Part shown: positions 7,032-16,224 of the stretch, one piece after another
Position numbering within the stretch: the first letter of the stretch is position 1
How the letters are laid out: every line of letters begins with the position of its first letter
Assembly: GCA_021790385.1 (NCBI GenBank)
Contig: JAJYDW010000040.1
Coordinates: 1-35,719, forward strand
Reading direction: 5' to 3'
DNA from: Planctomycetota bacterium
Lineage (GTDB): Bacteria > Planctomycetota > Phycisphaerae > WQYP01
Length of the DNA: 35,719 nt
The notes under the pieces: generated by a model
What the model saw: the letters and a program-made list of their open reading frames with translations, nothing else
The model's database searches: none
Told to the model about the DNA's origin: nothing
Program-made: the position numbers and the translations under genes

Positions 7032-7247
7032 TCATTTTACCTTTCGCGACATATTTTCCGGCAAATGCACCACGGTATATTCTGCCAAACCGCCCGGGTT
7101 TTCAACCAGCCGCCAAGCCCGATAGCCGGGGAATTGGTGCAATTTATAAACCTCCGCCAACAATTGTTCAACCCCCCGCGGGGATCGTCCACCGTCTGGA
7201 TCAATGGGGTTGATCCCGTGGAATTCTCCGGCGTAAATTACCCGCAT
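7032..7247 (-). CDS. Short hypothetical protein
   Basis: A 71-residue open frame starting MRVIYAGEFHGINPID and ending PENMSRKVK. Composition and pattern look protein-like: a beta-strand start, a GG-RSP turn, an amphipathic helix GVEQLLAEVYKLHQF and the strand LAEYTVVHLP. I do not recognise the family. The Shine-Dalgarno is weak, and the frame is open upstream to 7307, so the start is uncertain. It lies in the 410-nt gap between the divergent acidic-protein gene and coaD. Confidence 0.45.
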   Translation of the reverse strand: MRVIYAGEFHGINPIDPDGGRSPRGVEQLLAEVYKLHQFPGYRAWRLVENPGGLAEYTVVHLPENMSRKVK

Positions 7248-7357
7248 TTTCCAAACTGTCAATCTACTTCGGCACAATTTTCCCATGGACTGGAGTAAAG
7301 ACGTCAAGCCGCCGGTCTGATGTTATGATGGGGGCGTTGTTATGAAAGGGACAAATC

Positions 7358-7897
7358 GTGGCTAAAACCAGGAGAATCGCCATTTTTCCCGGGACCTTTG
7401 ATCCAATCACCCGGGGGCATCTGGATGTTATCGAGCGCGGCTGCCGACTTTTTGACCAGGTTATTGTGGCCATCGGCAAGAATCCGGACAAGACGCAACT
7501 GTTTCCCGTCGAAGACCGAATAGCAATGATTCGCGGGCTGCTGGCCAAAATTCCCAATACTACGGTGGAAGCCTATAGCGGCCTTACCGTTGAACTGGTG
7601 CGCCGCCGGCGGGCCGTGGCCATTCTCCGCGGACTGCGCAACATGACGGACCTGGAATACGAATTTCAACTGGCGCTGACGAACCGTGCAGTGGCCGATG
7701 TGGACACGGTTTTTATTATGACCAACGAACGGTTTGGTTTTACCTCCAGCAGTTTAATCCGGCAGATCGCAGCCTTCGGCGGCGACCTTAAGAGTCTTTC
7801 GGGTCTGCTGCCGCACGTGGTGATACAAAAACTTCGCCAGTATCGCGACTGTAAACTCGGGCCGTTTGCCCAGGCTCCGGTGGAGCCGCTGCGTTAA
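7358..7897 (+). CDS. coaD: Phosphopantetheine adenylyltransferase
   Basis: A 179-residue CoaD, which transfers AMP from ATP to 4-phosphopantetheine, the penultimate step of coenzyme A synthesis. Motifs are [11 protein letters not shown] (residues 11-21, the T/HxGH nucleotidyltransferase signature), RGLRN (91-95), a [10 protein letters not shown] segment (101-110) and TSSSLIR (129-135). The length is slightly above the usual 160 because of a C-terminal extension. The start is GTG 7358, preceded by an AAAGGG purine tract. Its stop overlaps the gnd stop on the other strand by 3 nt. Confidence 0.96.
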   Translation: MAKTRRIAIFPGTFDPITRGHLDVIERGCRLFDQVIVAIGKNPDKTQLFPVEDRIAMIRGLLAKIPNTTVEAYSGLTVELVRRRRAVAILRGLRNMTDLEYEFQLALTNRAVADVDTVFIMTNERFGFTSSSLIRQIAAFGGDLKSLSGLLPHVVIQKLRQYRDCKLGPFAQAPVEPLR

Positions 7898-9414
7898 GCG
7901 CCGGTTGTCTGTTGCTGGGGGCGCTGCGGATGCGGCCAATCGAGGTGAAAAAACTCACCGCGTGCGGCGTCGAGTCTCTCGTACGTATGAGCGCCGAAAT
8001 AGTCGCGTTGAGCTTGAATTAAATTGGCCGGTGAAACGGCGGCCCGATAGCCATCATAATAGGCCAGGGCAGATAAAAACGCCGGCGCGGCAATACCCTG
8101 CTGTATGGCCAGTGACGCAACCTGGCGCCACTGGCGCTGCCCGTTGGCCAGGGCTTTCTTAAAGTATGGATCGAGCATCAGGTTGGTCAGCGCCGGATTG
8201 CGACTATAAGCCTGGGTGATTTTTTGCAGGAACCGGGCGCGAATAATGCAGCCGCCGCGCCAGATGCTGGCAATGGTGCCAAAATCAAATGTCCAGTGGT
8301 ATTCCTCCTGGGCCTGCCGCATCAATTGAAAGCCCTGGGCATAGGCGCAGATTTTGGAACAGTACAGAGCCTGCCGTACCGCTTCGATGATGGAAGTTTT
8401 GCCGCTGACACGGGCGGGCTTACCGCCTTTAAGCTGCCGGGCTGCGGCTACGCGCTCTTCTTTCAGGGCGCTCATGCATCGGGCAAAGACCGCTTCGGCG
8501 ATGGAATTGGCGGGGACGCCCATGTCCAGGGCACTGCCTGCGGTCCATTTACCGGTTCCTTTCTGTCCGGCGGCATCAAGCACCATATCCACGAGAAATT
8601 TCCGCGGCCTTACCGGGTCGCGCTGCCGCAGGATATCGGCGGTTATTTCAATCAGGTACGAATCCAAATCGCCTTGATTCCACTGGGCAAAAATGTCGCC
8701 CAGTTCGGCGGGATTGAGCTTGAGCAAATGCTTGAGCAGGTAATAGGCCTCGCTGATAAGTTGCATATCCACATATTCGATGCCGTTGTGAACCATTTTG
8801 ACGTAATGGCCCGCACCATCAGGCCCCAGGTATGCGGTGCACGGTACGCCACCGGTTACGGGCTTTCCCGGAGCCGCACCCGGAATTGGTTGGCCGGTTT
8901 TTGGATCCACCTTGGCGGCAATGGCCCGCCAGATCGGTTCCAGATGCTTCCAGGCTGCCGGGTTGCCACCAGGCATCAGCGACGGCCCAAACCGGGCACC
9001 GAGTTCTCCGCCGGAAACACCCGATCCAAAAAAATTAAGCTGCGTGGAATATTGCTTCTCCCGTCGGATGGTATCAGTCCAGAGGCTGTTACCGGCATCA
9101 ATGATCAGGTCATCTTTTTCCAGACCGGCAGCCAACAATTGACCGATCACGGTATCAATGGCCGGTCCTGCTTTCACCAGAATAATGATCACCCGCGGTT
9201 TTTTAAGGGCGGCGAGGAATAGGGGCAGGGTTTCACATCCGGTGAGTTGGCCCGGCGTGGACGGATTTTCTCGAATGAACTCCTGCATAACCGCCGTGGT
9301 ACGGTTAAAAACGGCGATATTAAAACCATGATCAGCAATGTTCAGGGCCAGATTTTTACCCATAACGGCCAAGCCGATTAAACCGACATCCGCAGGTTTA
9401 ACGGTATCATTCAT
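7894..9414 (-). CDS. gnd: 6-phosphogluconate dehydrogenase, decarboxylating
   Basis: A 506-residue oxidative pentose-phosphate enzyme that converts 6-phosphogluconate and NADP to ribulose 5-phosphate, CO2 and NADPH. It has GLIGLAVMG (residues 11-19) and NRT (37-39) for NADP binding. [20 protein letters not shown] follows, and catalytic K206, N210 and E213 lie in [12 protein letters not shown]. The family signature [13 protein letters not shown] is also present. A loop of about 20 residues (near 170-190) is inserted relative to the E. coli enzyme, and the usual SGGEEGAR reads SGGELGAR. The start is ATG 9414 with GGAG 8 nt upstream. It converges on coaD. Confidence 0.96.
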   Translation of the reverse strand: MNDTVKPADVGLIGLAVMGKNLALNIADHGFNIAVFNRTTAVMQEFIRENPSTPGQLTGCETLPLFLAALKKPRVIIILVKAGPAIDTVIGQLLAAGLEKDDLIIDAGNSLWTDTIRREKQYSTQLNFFGSGVSGGELGARFGPSLMPGGNPAAWKHLEPIWRAIAAKVDPKTGQPIPGAAPGKPVTGGVPCTAYLGPDGAGHYVKMVHNGIEYVDMQLISEAYYLLKHLLKLNPAELGDIFAQWNQGDLDSYLIEITADILRQRDPVRPRKFLVDMVLDAAGQKGTGKWTAGSALDMGVPANSIAEAVFARCMSALKEERVAAARQLKGGKPARVSGKTSIIEAVRQALYCSKICAYAQGFQLMRQAQEEYHWTFDFGTIASIWRGGCIIRARFLQKITQAYSRNPALTNLMLDPYFKKALANGQRQWRQVASLAIQQGIAAPAFLSALAYYDGYRAAVSPANLIQAQRDYFGAHTYERLDAARGEFFHLDWPHPQRPQQQTTGA

Positions 9415-9589
9415 ATTGTGCGCTCCAAAAAAAAAGGACTCGATGATTCATGAGCGATATGCTACTGCGGATGAAGTCGGTCGGCCAGCCTGGCGGCCGG
9501 TCAAGGTTGTTCATCCGGAACATTACCGACCGTGCTGGACGGCACGGCGCTTAGCGGTTAAATATACCCTGCCGCGATCGAGAAGTCGT

Positions 9590-9631
9590 CTTGACTGGGC
9601 GGTGGTAGTCGGCCCCACGGGTCCAGTCAAG
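9590..9631. other. Long imperfect hairpin in the leader before the 9716 gene
   Basis: CTTGACTGG (9590-9598) pairs with CCAGTCAAG (9623-9631), extended inward by a G-U and a C-G pair. Nested GTGG (9602-9605) can pair with CCAC (9615-9618). It lies about 85 nt before the GTG start of the lipoprotein hydrolase, in the 300-nt gap after gnd. I see no convincing protein gene in that gap. Confidence 0.5.
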
Positions 9632-9715
9632 AACTCAAGTGTGAGGTGGCACGTAATAATCAAACCGGATGGAAGGCCCAGATTGGCCGGATTTGGACCT
9701 ACGGAGTTATCTGTT

Positions 9716-10567
9716 GTGAAGCAATTTATACGCAGGCATCGTGGCATTCGTGGCACGGTGCTGCTTGGCATAACTGTTTTTGCCCTCACGTGCAGCGGCT
9801 GTATTGACCTGACGGGTCTGCCCAGTGATCCAGTAGCCCAGACGGTAAAGCCTGGCAATGCACACCTGTACAAGTATCCCGGTCATCTGTATGCGATGCG
9901 GGGATTTTTGGGCATCTTTTCTACCGGGATGGATCTGCTGGTAAACAAGCTTAACCGCCGGCATATTGTGGCCTCTGCGGCGGTGGCGGATGAGGCACGC
10001 TATGCAGAACGAAAATTTTTGATCCGCGAGTCCATCGCAGGTCGCCTTACGGGACCGTTGATTCTGGTGGGGCACTCGTGGGGAGCGGATGACCAGGTTC
10101 GCATTGCCCGGGCATTGGGGCGGGCCGGCATCAAAGTGAATCTGCTGCTGCTGATTGACCCGGTAACGCCGCCGCCAGTGCCGGCCAATGTAATTCGATG
10201 CGTGGATATTTATAAGAGCCATCCGCTGACGGACTGGATTCCAGTGTGGCGCGGCGTTCTTGACGATGCGCGCAATCCCGCGGTGACGGATTTAACGGTG
10301 ATCAATTTAAGGACGGCCAAGGTCGGCTTTGACACCTCCGTGGTGAATCACATCAATATCAGTGCAGTGCCGGGAGTGCAGAAATTGATGATGCATTATA
10401 TTTTGGATACTCTGCACCGCGCAGCGGGCCGCCCCGTTACGGTGGGTGTTGCCACGTTGCCAGGCTCTGTTCATCCGCCATCCACTCAACCATCGACCGG
10501 TGCGGCTGGCGGAGCCGTCATTCAACTTATGGCCAAATCCGCTTCCGATGTTACAATCAAGCAATAA
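9716..10567 (+). CDS. Exported alpha/beta hydrolase-fold protein, possible lipoprotein
   Basis: A 283-residue protein with a basic n-region (KQFIRRHRGIRG), a hydrophobic segment (residues 14-25) and cysteines at 26 and 29 (LTCSGC). This looks like an export signal with an atypical lipobox. Behind it is an alpha/beta hydrolase-like core with nucleophile elbow GHSWG (S121), an LLLIDPV strand and a late VNHINI segment that could supply the His. The longer frame to 9338 is rejected because GTG 9716 has GGAG 9 nt upstream and begins right at the signal peptide. It leads a tight plus-strand run with the methyltransferase, acyltransferase, comF and hrpB. The substrate is unknown; esterase or thioesterase is likely. 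Confidence 0.72.
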   Translation: MKQFIRRHRGIRGTVLLGITVFALTCSGCIDLTGLPSDPVAQTVKPGNAHLYKYPGHLYAMRGFLGIFSTGMDLLVNKLNRRHIVASAAVADEARYAERKFLIRESIAGRLTGPLILVGHSWGADDQVRIARALGRAGIKVNLLLLIDPVTPPPVPANVIRCVDIYKSHPLTDWIPVWRGVLDDARNPAVTDLTVINLRTAKVGFDTSVVNHINISAVPGVQKLMMHYILDTLHRAAGRPVTVGVATLPGSVHPPSTQPSTGAAGGAVIQLMAKSASDVTIKQ

Positions 10568-10587
10568 AAGAGCGTCTGTCGGCGTCG

Positions 10588-11265
10588 ATGGAACGCCTTT
10601 TGCGGCTTCTGGTTGAAACGAGATCTCTGGTGCGACTGATTGTGACCATGACCGCTTTCGTGTGTGCCTGCGTGCTGGCTGTTTATTGGGGCACCGTGGT
10701 GGTAAAAGCCCGGCGGTTGGCCCGTAAAATAGGGAAATATCCGAATGTGATTCCCCGCGAAACGGTGGGCCGCTGGATGCGATTGATCTGGGCTCCCACC
10801 GTGGTGGCCTGGTGTGTGCAGCCGTGGTTGGCGGGTTTGGGCCTGGGCCGGAAAACTTTTTGGTTGCGCAGGCTGATAAATCCGGCTCAGCCAGCAGCGG
10901 TGCCGGGAGCGATCATAGGCAGTCTGTTGGCTGTAATGGCTTTAATTTTAACCATGATCTGCTGGCGGCGCATGGGGCTATCCTGGCGCATCGGGATCGA
11001 CCCCGGCGAGCACACTGAATTGGTTGTCCAGGGGCCATATCGGCTGGTCAGGCATCCCATTTATGCGTTGTCCATTTTACTGATGCTGGGCGTGGTGCTG
11101 GCCATTCCGACACCTCTGATGCTGGTAACCGCCGGTATTCACATTTTCATGCTGCAAATAGAGGCCCGTCGCGAAGAAACCTACCTGCTGAAAATTCATG
11201 GGCCGCAGTATAGCCGCTATCGGGATACGGTAGGACGGTTTATCCCCCGATTTCGGGTACAGTAG
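10588..11265 (+). CDS. Membrane methyltransferase of the isoprenylcysteine carboxyl methyltransferase / PEMT type
   Basis: A 225-residue integral membrane protein with hydrophobic segments near residues 15-37, 66-86, 105-127 and 158-190. The C-terminal SAM-binding signature GPYRLVRHPIY (149-159), the Glu pair in EARREETYL and the ending HGPQYSRYRDTVGRFIP match the ICMT/PEMT (PF04191/PF04140) methyltransferases. Bacterial members methylate phospholipids, isoprenoid carboxylates or unknown lipids. It begins 20 nt after the hydrolase gene and is likely co-transcribed. No clear Shine-Dalgarno precedes ATG 10588. Confidence 0.85.
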   Translation: MERLLRLLVETRSLVRLIVTMTAFVCACVLAVYWGTVVVKARRLARKIGKYPNVIPRETVGRWMRLIWAPTVVAWCVQPWLAGLGLGRKTFWLRRLINPAQPAAVPGAIIGSLLAVMALILTMICWRRMGLSWRIGIDPGEHTELVVQGPYRLVRHPIYALSILLMLGVVLAIPTPLMLVTAGIHIFMLQIEARREETYLLKIHGPQYSRYRDTVGRFIPRFRVQ

Positions 11266-11337
11266 TGATTGTAATACCGGCCGACGTCGGGGTAGCGTGC
11301 CCTTGAACCTGTTGGTGCGGCATGATGATGAGACAGC

Positions 11338-12693
11338 GTGTCTGTAAAAAATACAATTGAACCACAGCTTGCACCCGTCGGATTACTGCCGCTGGCAGGG
11401 CCGATTGAGCTTAACGCGTTTCAACTGTTGATGCGCGACTGGACGCAATTGGGGCCATATAATGCCGGTCAGGCCCTGTGCGTTGCAGACGTGCCGGATC
11501 CGTCGCGCTGGCAGACCGCCGTTCAGGATGTGATGTCGGCCCTGCGGCTGGGGCGGCCGCAGGTTGAAGGCTCGCGGGCTTTTTTTTATCCGGTGGAAGT
11601 TATCCACGTTTCGGTGATCACCGATGCCACGCTTGAATCGTTGGCTGGTCAACAGATGAACCTGCCGTTTTCGGAAAATGATTTTCCGATTCGTTTTTTT
11701 ATAATCACCGCACCGGACCGCCATTGGTTGCTGGTGATCTATAACCATTGGATTGCCGACAGTTTCGCGATGCGCTGCGTGATGCGCAATATTTTTGACC
11801 GATACCGCGATCCCGGTGCGATTCCGGCACCACTGACACTGGCAGCTCCCGGCTTCCACAGTTTGTTTGGGCGCTACCTGGGGCGATTTCCGCTGCTGAG
11901 CAGGATACGTATGAGTTCGGCCAATTCCCTGCGGCATCTGCAGGCGTATCGGCTTAATATTGCGGATCCGCTGGATTTTCATTCGGTGGTGTCTTTGCAT
12001 CAATTGCCCGACGGCCTGGTGGATAATTTGCGGCATCAGGCCAAGAATTTGCACTGTACTGTAAATGATCTGTTCCTGACGGCGCTGGCCTGGGCCTGCG
12101 GCCGGCTGACCGCGGCCGATCGTTATCGTCCGCGTCGTCGGCACAGTCGTAAGAAAATCGCGTTGGGAACCATTGTGGATATTCGACATAGCGCCAGCCG
12201 CCCTTTGCATGACGTTTTCGGCCTGTACCTGAGTTGCTGCACGATGCTGGTGGCCAGACCGGAAACACGCCAGCTCCATGAGTTGGCACAATCCATCGGC
12301 AGCCACTCGCGCTGGATTAAACAGACCGACCAGGCGGTACGCCGCTTTGGCACGCTTAAAACCGCCCACATCTGGTATCACTTGCTGGGCGATCCTCTGC
12401 ATCAGGCGGGCTTTTTTCAGAAGGCCAGTCCTACCATCGCCGGCATTTCCAACGTCAACCTGACTGGAGATTGGATGGACCAGAACCAGGCTGACTCGGC
12501 CCATGGTCCCCAGGTGCTGGACTATATCCGCATTTCTCCCACCGGGCCGCTGCTGCCGATGGTTTTTACGCTGACCACGATTCGCCGGCGGTTGTCCTTA
12601 AGCGTGACGTATCGGACTACGGCGCTAAAACAGGAGGCGATGGACACCGTGATTGCCGATTTTCGTACAGCCCTGACGGAGTTGGCCCAATGA
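11338..12693 (+). CDS. Condensation-domain / wax-ester-synthase-like acyltransferase
   Basis: A 451-residue protein of the chloramphenicol-acetyltransferase-like fold superfamily (NRPS condensation domains, WES/DGAT, PapA). The active-site motif HHxxxDG reads NHWIADS: the catalytic His137 and structural Asp141 are kept, but the first His is Asn and the final Gly is Ser. A second landmark, ISNVNLTG (S371-N372), corresponds to the SNVPGP or DFGWG region. It is a free-standing enzyme with no carrier or adenylation domain nearby, so acyl transfer from CoA or ACP to an alcohol or amine is more likely than peptide synthesis. The start is GTG 11338, and its stop overlaps comF in an ATGA. Confidence 0.78.
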   Translation: MSVKNTIEPQLAPVGLLPLAGPIELNAFQLLMRDWTQLGPYNAGQALCVADVPDPSRWQTAVQDVMSALRLGRPQVEGSRAFFYPVEVIHVSVITDATLESLAGQQMNLPFSENDFPIRFFIITAPDRHWLLVIYNHWIADSFAMRCVMRNIFDRYRDPGAIPAPLTLAAPGFHSLFGRYLGRFPLLSRIRMSSANSLRHLQAYRLNIADPLDFHSVVSLHQLPDGLVDNLRHQAKNLHCTVNDLFLTALAWACGRLTAADRYRPRRRHSRKKIALGTIVDIRHSASRPLHDVFGLYLSCCTMLVARPETRQLHELAQSIGSHSRWIKQTDQAVRRFGTLKTAHIWYHLLGDPLHQAGFFQKASPTIAGISNVNLTGDWMDQNQADSAHGPQVLDYIRISPTGPLLPMVFTLTTIRRRLSLSVTYRTTALKQEAMDTVIADFRTALTELAQ

Positions 12694-13499
12694 GCCTGGG
12701 TGGATCGTTGACGCACACGGCGATGTGCCGGGTCCATCGCAATGTATTGCGATCTGTTGCCGAAACTCTCTTTCCACCGAATTGCTGGCTGACCCGTCGG
12801 GCGACCACCTGGAATGAAGGTGGACTGAGCCTTTCTGTGCGCGAGGGTATCGCCGCCGCCCTGGCCCGGCCTTATTGCGGGCGTTGTGGCGCCTCGCAGG
12901 GGCCATGGTCATTTTCCCATGCTGGATGTCAGCGCTGTTCCCACCGAAACCTGGGCGTAGCCACTATTGCCCGCGCCGGCACGTTTGAGCCGCCTTTCTC
13001 GCCGCTGCTGTATCGGCTGAAATTCGGCCGGCACTGGCAGATTGCTCCGTTGCTGGCGGTGCCGTTATGGCAGGCCATGCAGAGCCAGGCCGCACAGTGT
13101 AACTTGTTGATGGATGCCATTATTCCCATACCGTTGCATTGGAAGCGCAATTTTACGCGAGGGTTTAACCAGGCGGAAGAACTGGGCTGGCACCTGAGCC
13201 GGCTTTCCGGTGTGCCCATGCACCGCGCCTTGATTCGAATTCGCCAGACCGCGCCGCAGGCCAAAACCAGCTCCAGGAGCGCACGGCAGGAGAATTTAAA
13301 GGGGGCGTTTACGGTCCGCCGGGGCTACGGATTTCATGGGGCCACCGTCTGGCTGATCGATGATATATGTACCACCGGGGCGACGTTGCATGCCGCAGCC
13401 ACGGCTTTGTCGCGTTTGCCGAGCCATGAGCGCCCGGCGCACATCTGCGCCGCCGTCGTGGCTGTTACCGACCATACGCCGCCGCCGCTGAAACAATAA
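12690..13499 (+). CDS. comF: ComF family phosphoribosyltransferase-like protein
   Basis: A 269-residue ComF homologue. It has an N-terminal zinc-ribbon pair (C63, C66, C80, C83), the IPIPLHWKRNFTRGFNQAEEL block (residues 145-165) and the type I PRTase PRPP loop VWLIDDICTTGATL (220-233). ComF proteins help import single-stranded DNA in natural transformation; the biochemical role is still debated. About 50 extra N-terminal residues precede the zinc ribbon. The ATG lies inside the stop of the acyltransferase gene (ATGA overlap), suggesting translational coupling. hrpB follows 8 nt later. Confidence 0.9.
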   Translation: MSLGGSLTHTAMCRVHRNVLRSVAETLFPPNCWLTRRATTWNEGGLSLSVREGIAAALARPYCGRCGASQGPWSFSHAGCQRCSHRNLGVATIARAGTFEPPFSPLLYRLKFGRHWQIAPLLAVPLWQAMQSQAAQCNLLMDAIIPIPLHWKRNFTRGFNQAEELGWHLSRLSGVPMHRALIRIRQTAPQAKTSSRSARQENLKGAFTVRRGYGFHGATVWLIDDICTTGATLHAAATALSRLPSHERPAHICAAVVAVTDHTPPPLKQ

Positions 13500-13507
13500 A
13501 GTGTTTT

Positions 13508-16144
13508 ATGCCGCCGAGAATGCAACCGCTGCCGATTGATCCATATCTACCAGAGATTGCAGCATCGCTGCGCGCCCACATGTCGCTGGTGCTGGTGGCG
13601 GAGCCGGGCGCTGGAAAAACCACCCGTGTACCGCCGGCCATAATTCGTTCCGGCTTGCTGCCCGCGGTTTCGTCCAAGCTGGTGCTGCTTCAGCCGCGGC
13701 GGGTAGCTGCGCGGGCGATTGCGGGCCGGGTGGCACAGGAGAACCAGTGGCAGGTGGGAGAGCAGGTGGGGTACCAGATGCGGTTGGAAAGCAATATCCG
13801 TCCGCACACGCCTCTGCGTGTATTGACGGAAGGAGTGCTGACGAGGCAACTGCTGGAAAATCCATTTCTGGATGGTATCGGCATGGTGATGCTCGATGAG
13901 TTTCATCAGCGCAGTGTACACGCGGATTTGGCATTGGCGATGCTCCGGCAAATTCAGCAGACAGTGCGGCCGGATCTGCGCGTGGTGGTAATGTCTGCGA
14001 CATTGGCGGCTGAGCCGGTGGCGGCATTTCTGGGGAATTGCCCCATCATCAATATTCCAGGCCGGGCGTTTCCGGTCAGCATAAGCCATCGGCCGCCCGG
14101 CGATGTGCCGCTGGAAACCCACCTGGCAACCGTGATGGAACAAACGCTGGAACGGTGCGTTGCCGGAGCGGCGGCGATGGGCCCGAATAGCGGGGAAAAT
14201 CCCGGCGATATTCTGGTGTTTTTGCCGGGCGTGGGAGAAATTCAACGCTGTCAAACCGCATTGGCTCCGGTCGCCAGGCGCTGGAACCTGCTGGTACTAC
14301 CGCTGCACGGTTCGATGCCCATGGATAATCAGATACGTGTGCTGGAGCGGGCCGACCGGCGAAAGGTTATCCTGGCCACCAATATCGCCGAAACGTCATT
14401 GACCATTGATGGCGTGCGGACGGTGATTGATTCCGGGCTGATGCGTCAGGCGGAGTACGATCCGGGCCGGGGTATGGACAGGTTGGAAAAAAAACGCATC
14501 AGCCGGGCTTCCGCAGAGCAGCGTGCCGGACGGGCCGGCCGCACTGCTGCCGGAACTTGTGTGCGCTTGTGGTCGCTGCCGGAAGACCGCAACCTGGTGG
14601 AGTTTGATGTGCCGGAAATAAAGCGCATCGATTTAAGTGCAACGTTGCTGTCTGTGTACACGTGGGATTCGTGTGATCCGGATAAGTTTGAATGGTTTGA
14701 GCGGCCTCCGGAGCTGGCACTGGCTGGGGCGCGGCGGCATCTGGCGATGCTGGGAGCGCTGGCCACCGCACCGGAGCGGGGCCTTTCCCCCTTGGGGCGC
14801 ATGTTGGCACAGTTGCCGGTGCATCCGCGGCTGGGCAGGATGCTGGTAGCGGCAGGACCGTCGGGGCTATGGGACGAGGCAAGTCTGCTGGCTGCCCTGA
14901 TTTCGGAGAAGGATATTCTGACGTGGCAGCGTGGCGGGGCAGTGGCGAAAATCTCTGCGGAATCTGATGTGCTGCACCGCATGGAGATTTTTGAAAAAAT
15001 ACAGGCTGGTGGATTGGCCGACGGCGGGCCATCGGCCAGAGTGGATATGGCCGCGGTGGTGCATGTGGACCGGGTGCGTAAAGATATTTTCAGGATCGGG
15101 CGCGACGTTGTCTGGAAGGATTTCCCTGCCGGACGAAAGCCGGCTCTCACCGGGTCGGATCGTGAGCAGTCGCTGCGGAAATTATTGCTGGCGGCGTATC
15201 CGGATCGTGTGTGTCGCAGGCGCGGCGACGATCATCAGCGGGCGCTGATGGTGGGTGGCAAAGGCGTGCGGCTGGCGGCGGGCAGCGCGGTGCAGCATCC
15301 GGAATTTTTCCTGGCCATTGATATTCAGAATGCTTCTCGAAACTCCCGCGGCGAAGCGGTGGTAGTCTGGGCCAGCGGCATTGAAGCCGCGTGGCTGATG
15401 GAAATGTTTCCACAGGCCGTGGTGCAGAGTCAGGCGGTGGAGTGGGATTCCACAGAGCAGCGTGTGGTGGCATTGCGGCGTTGGGTGTATCACGATTTGA
15501 TCTTGCGGGAGAGTCGGACCGGCGCTCCCGATCCAGTGGTCGCTGCGGGCATGCTGGCGGAAAAGGCGCTGCCGGAATTGCGGGAAATTGTGGCTGCCGA
15601 TGCGGGCGCACGACAGGTGCTGGCGCGTCTGGCACTTTTGCGGCACGCCATGCCGGAATTGGAGATTCCGGAGATTACACCGGAGGTCCTGGCCGAGCTT
15701 CTCCTCCAGGCGTGTGCAGGAAAGCGCAGTATAGCCGAGTTGCGGCAGGAGCACTGGCGGGAGTGGATATGGAATATGCTTGCGTATCCGGTGCGCCGGG
15801 CGCTGGATCTTTACGCTCCGCAAACCATCACCTTGCCCGGCGGGCGTCCGGCGACACTGGAGTACTCGGCGGATGGCACGCCCACGCTGGCGGTGCGGGT
15901 GCAGGAAATGTTCGGCTGTGCTCAAACGCCGCGACTTGCGGATGGCCGGGTTGCAGTGCAACTGCAACTGCTGGCCCCCAATTATCGTCCCGTTCAAATC
16001 ACCAATGACCTGGCAAGCTTTTGGAAACAGGGCTATTTTCTGGTGCGCAAGGACCTTCGTGCCCGTTATCCGAAACACGCCTGGCCGGAAGATCCGGCCG
16101 CCGCCTTGCCACCGATGGCGGGGCGGCATCATAGGCCCCGGTGA
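13508..16144 (+). CDS. hrpB: ATP-dependent RNA helicase HrpB
   Basis: An 878-residue DEAH-box (superfamily 2) helicase. It has motif I AEPGAGKTT (residues 31-39), motif II DEFH (130-133, a DEFH variant of DEAH), motif III SAT (163-165), TNIAETSLTIDGV (291-303) and motif VI QRAGRAGR (338-345). The HrpB-specific C-terminus with DLASFWKQGYFLVRKDL and RYPKHAWPEDP is intact. The length is normal for the family. The exact role in bacteria is unclear; RNA helicase activity is expected in the cytoplasm. There is no strong Shine-Dalgarno, but it starts 8 nt after comF, so reinitiation is plausible. Confidence 0.95.
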   Translation: MPPRMQPLPIDPYLPEIAASLRAHMSLVLVAEPGAGKTTRVPPAIIRSGLLPAVSSKLVLLQPRRVAARAIAGRVAQENQWQVGEQVGYQMRLESNIRPHTPLRVLTEGVLTRQLLENPFLDGIGMVMLDEFHQRSVHADLALAMLRQIQQTVRPDLRVVVMSATLAAEPVAAFLGNCPIINIPGRAFPVSISHRPPGDVPLETHLATVMEQTLERCVAGAAAMGPNSGENPGDILVFLPGVGEIQRCQTALAPVARRWNLLVLPLHGSMPMDNQIRVLERADRRKVILATNIAETSLTIDGVRTVIDSGLMRQAEYDPGRGMDRLEKKRISRASAEQRAGRAGRTAAGTCVRLWSLPEDRNLVEFDVPEIKRIDLSATLLSVYTWDSCDPDKFEWFERPPELALAGARRHLAMLGALATAPERGLSPLGRMLAQLPVHPRLGRMLVAAGPSGLWDEASLLAALISEKDILTWQRGGAVAKISAESDVLHRMEIFEKIQAGGLADGGPSARVDMAAVVHVDRVRKDIFRIGRDVVWKDFPAGRKPALTGSDREQSLRKLLLAAYPDRVCRRRGDDHQRALMVGGKGVRLAAGSAVQHPEFFLAIDIQNASRNSRGEAVVVWASGIEAAWLMEMFPQAVVQSQAVEWDSTEQRVVALRRWVYHDLILRESRTGAPDPVVAAGMLAEKALPELREIVAADAGARQVLARLALLRHAMPELEIPEITPEVLAELLLQACAGKRSIAELRQEHWREWIWNMLAYPVRRALDLYAPQTITLPGGRPATLEYSADGTPTLAVRVQEMFGCAQTPRLADGRVAVQLQLLAPNYRPVQITNDLASFWKQGYFLVRKDLRARYPKHAWPEDPAAALPPMAGRHHRPR

Positions 16145-16224
16145 ATACATACCCAACTGGAGATCTGGCGCATATCATGGTTAGCGGCTGTGAATGGATT
16201 GTCCATCATCAGGAGTAACGGATC

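Noticed and set aside
8224-9222. 332-residue open frame on the plus strand
   Set aside because: It lies entirely antisense to gnd, whose motifs are all intact, and has no recognisable domain.
11383-12504. 373-residue open frame on the minus strand
   Set aside because: It is a mirror of the acyltransferase gene; its composition is that of an antisense frame (rich in R, Q, H and P).
15182-16156. 324-residue open frame on the minus strand
   Set aside because: It is antisense to the conserved HrpB C-terminus, with no domain or Shine-Dalgarno.
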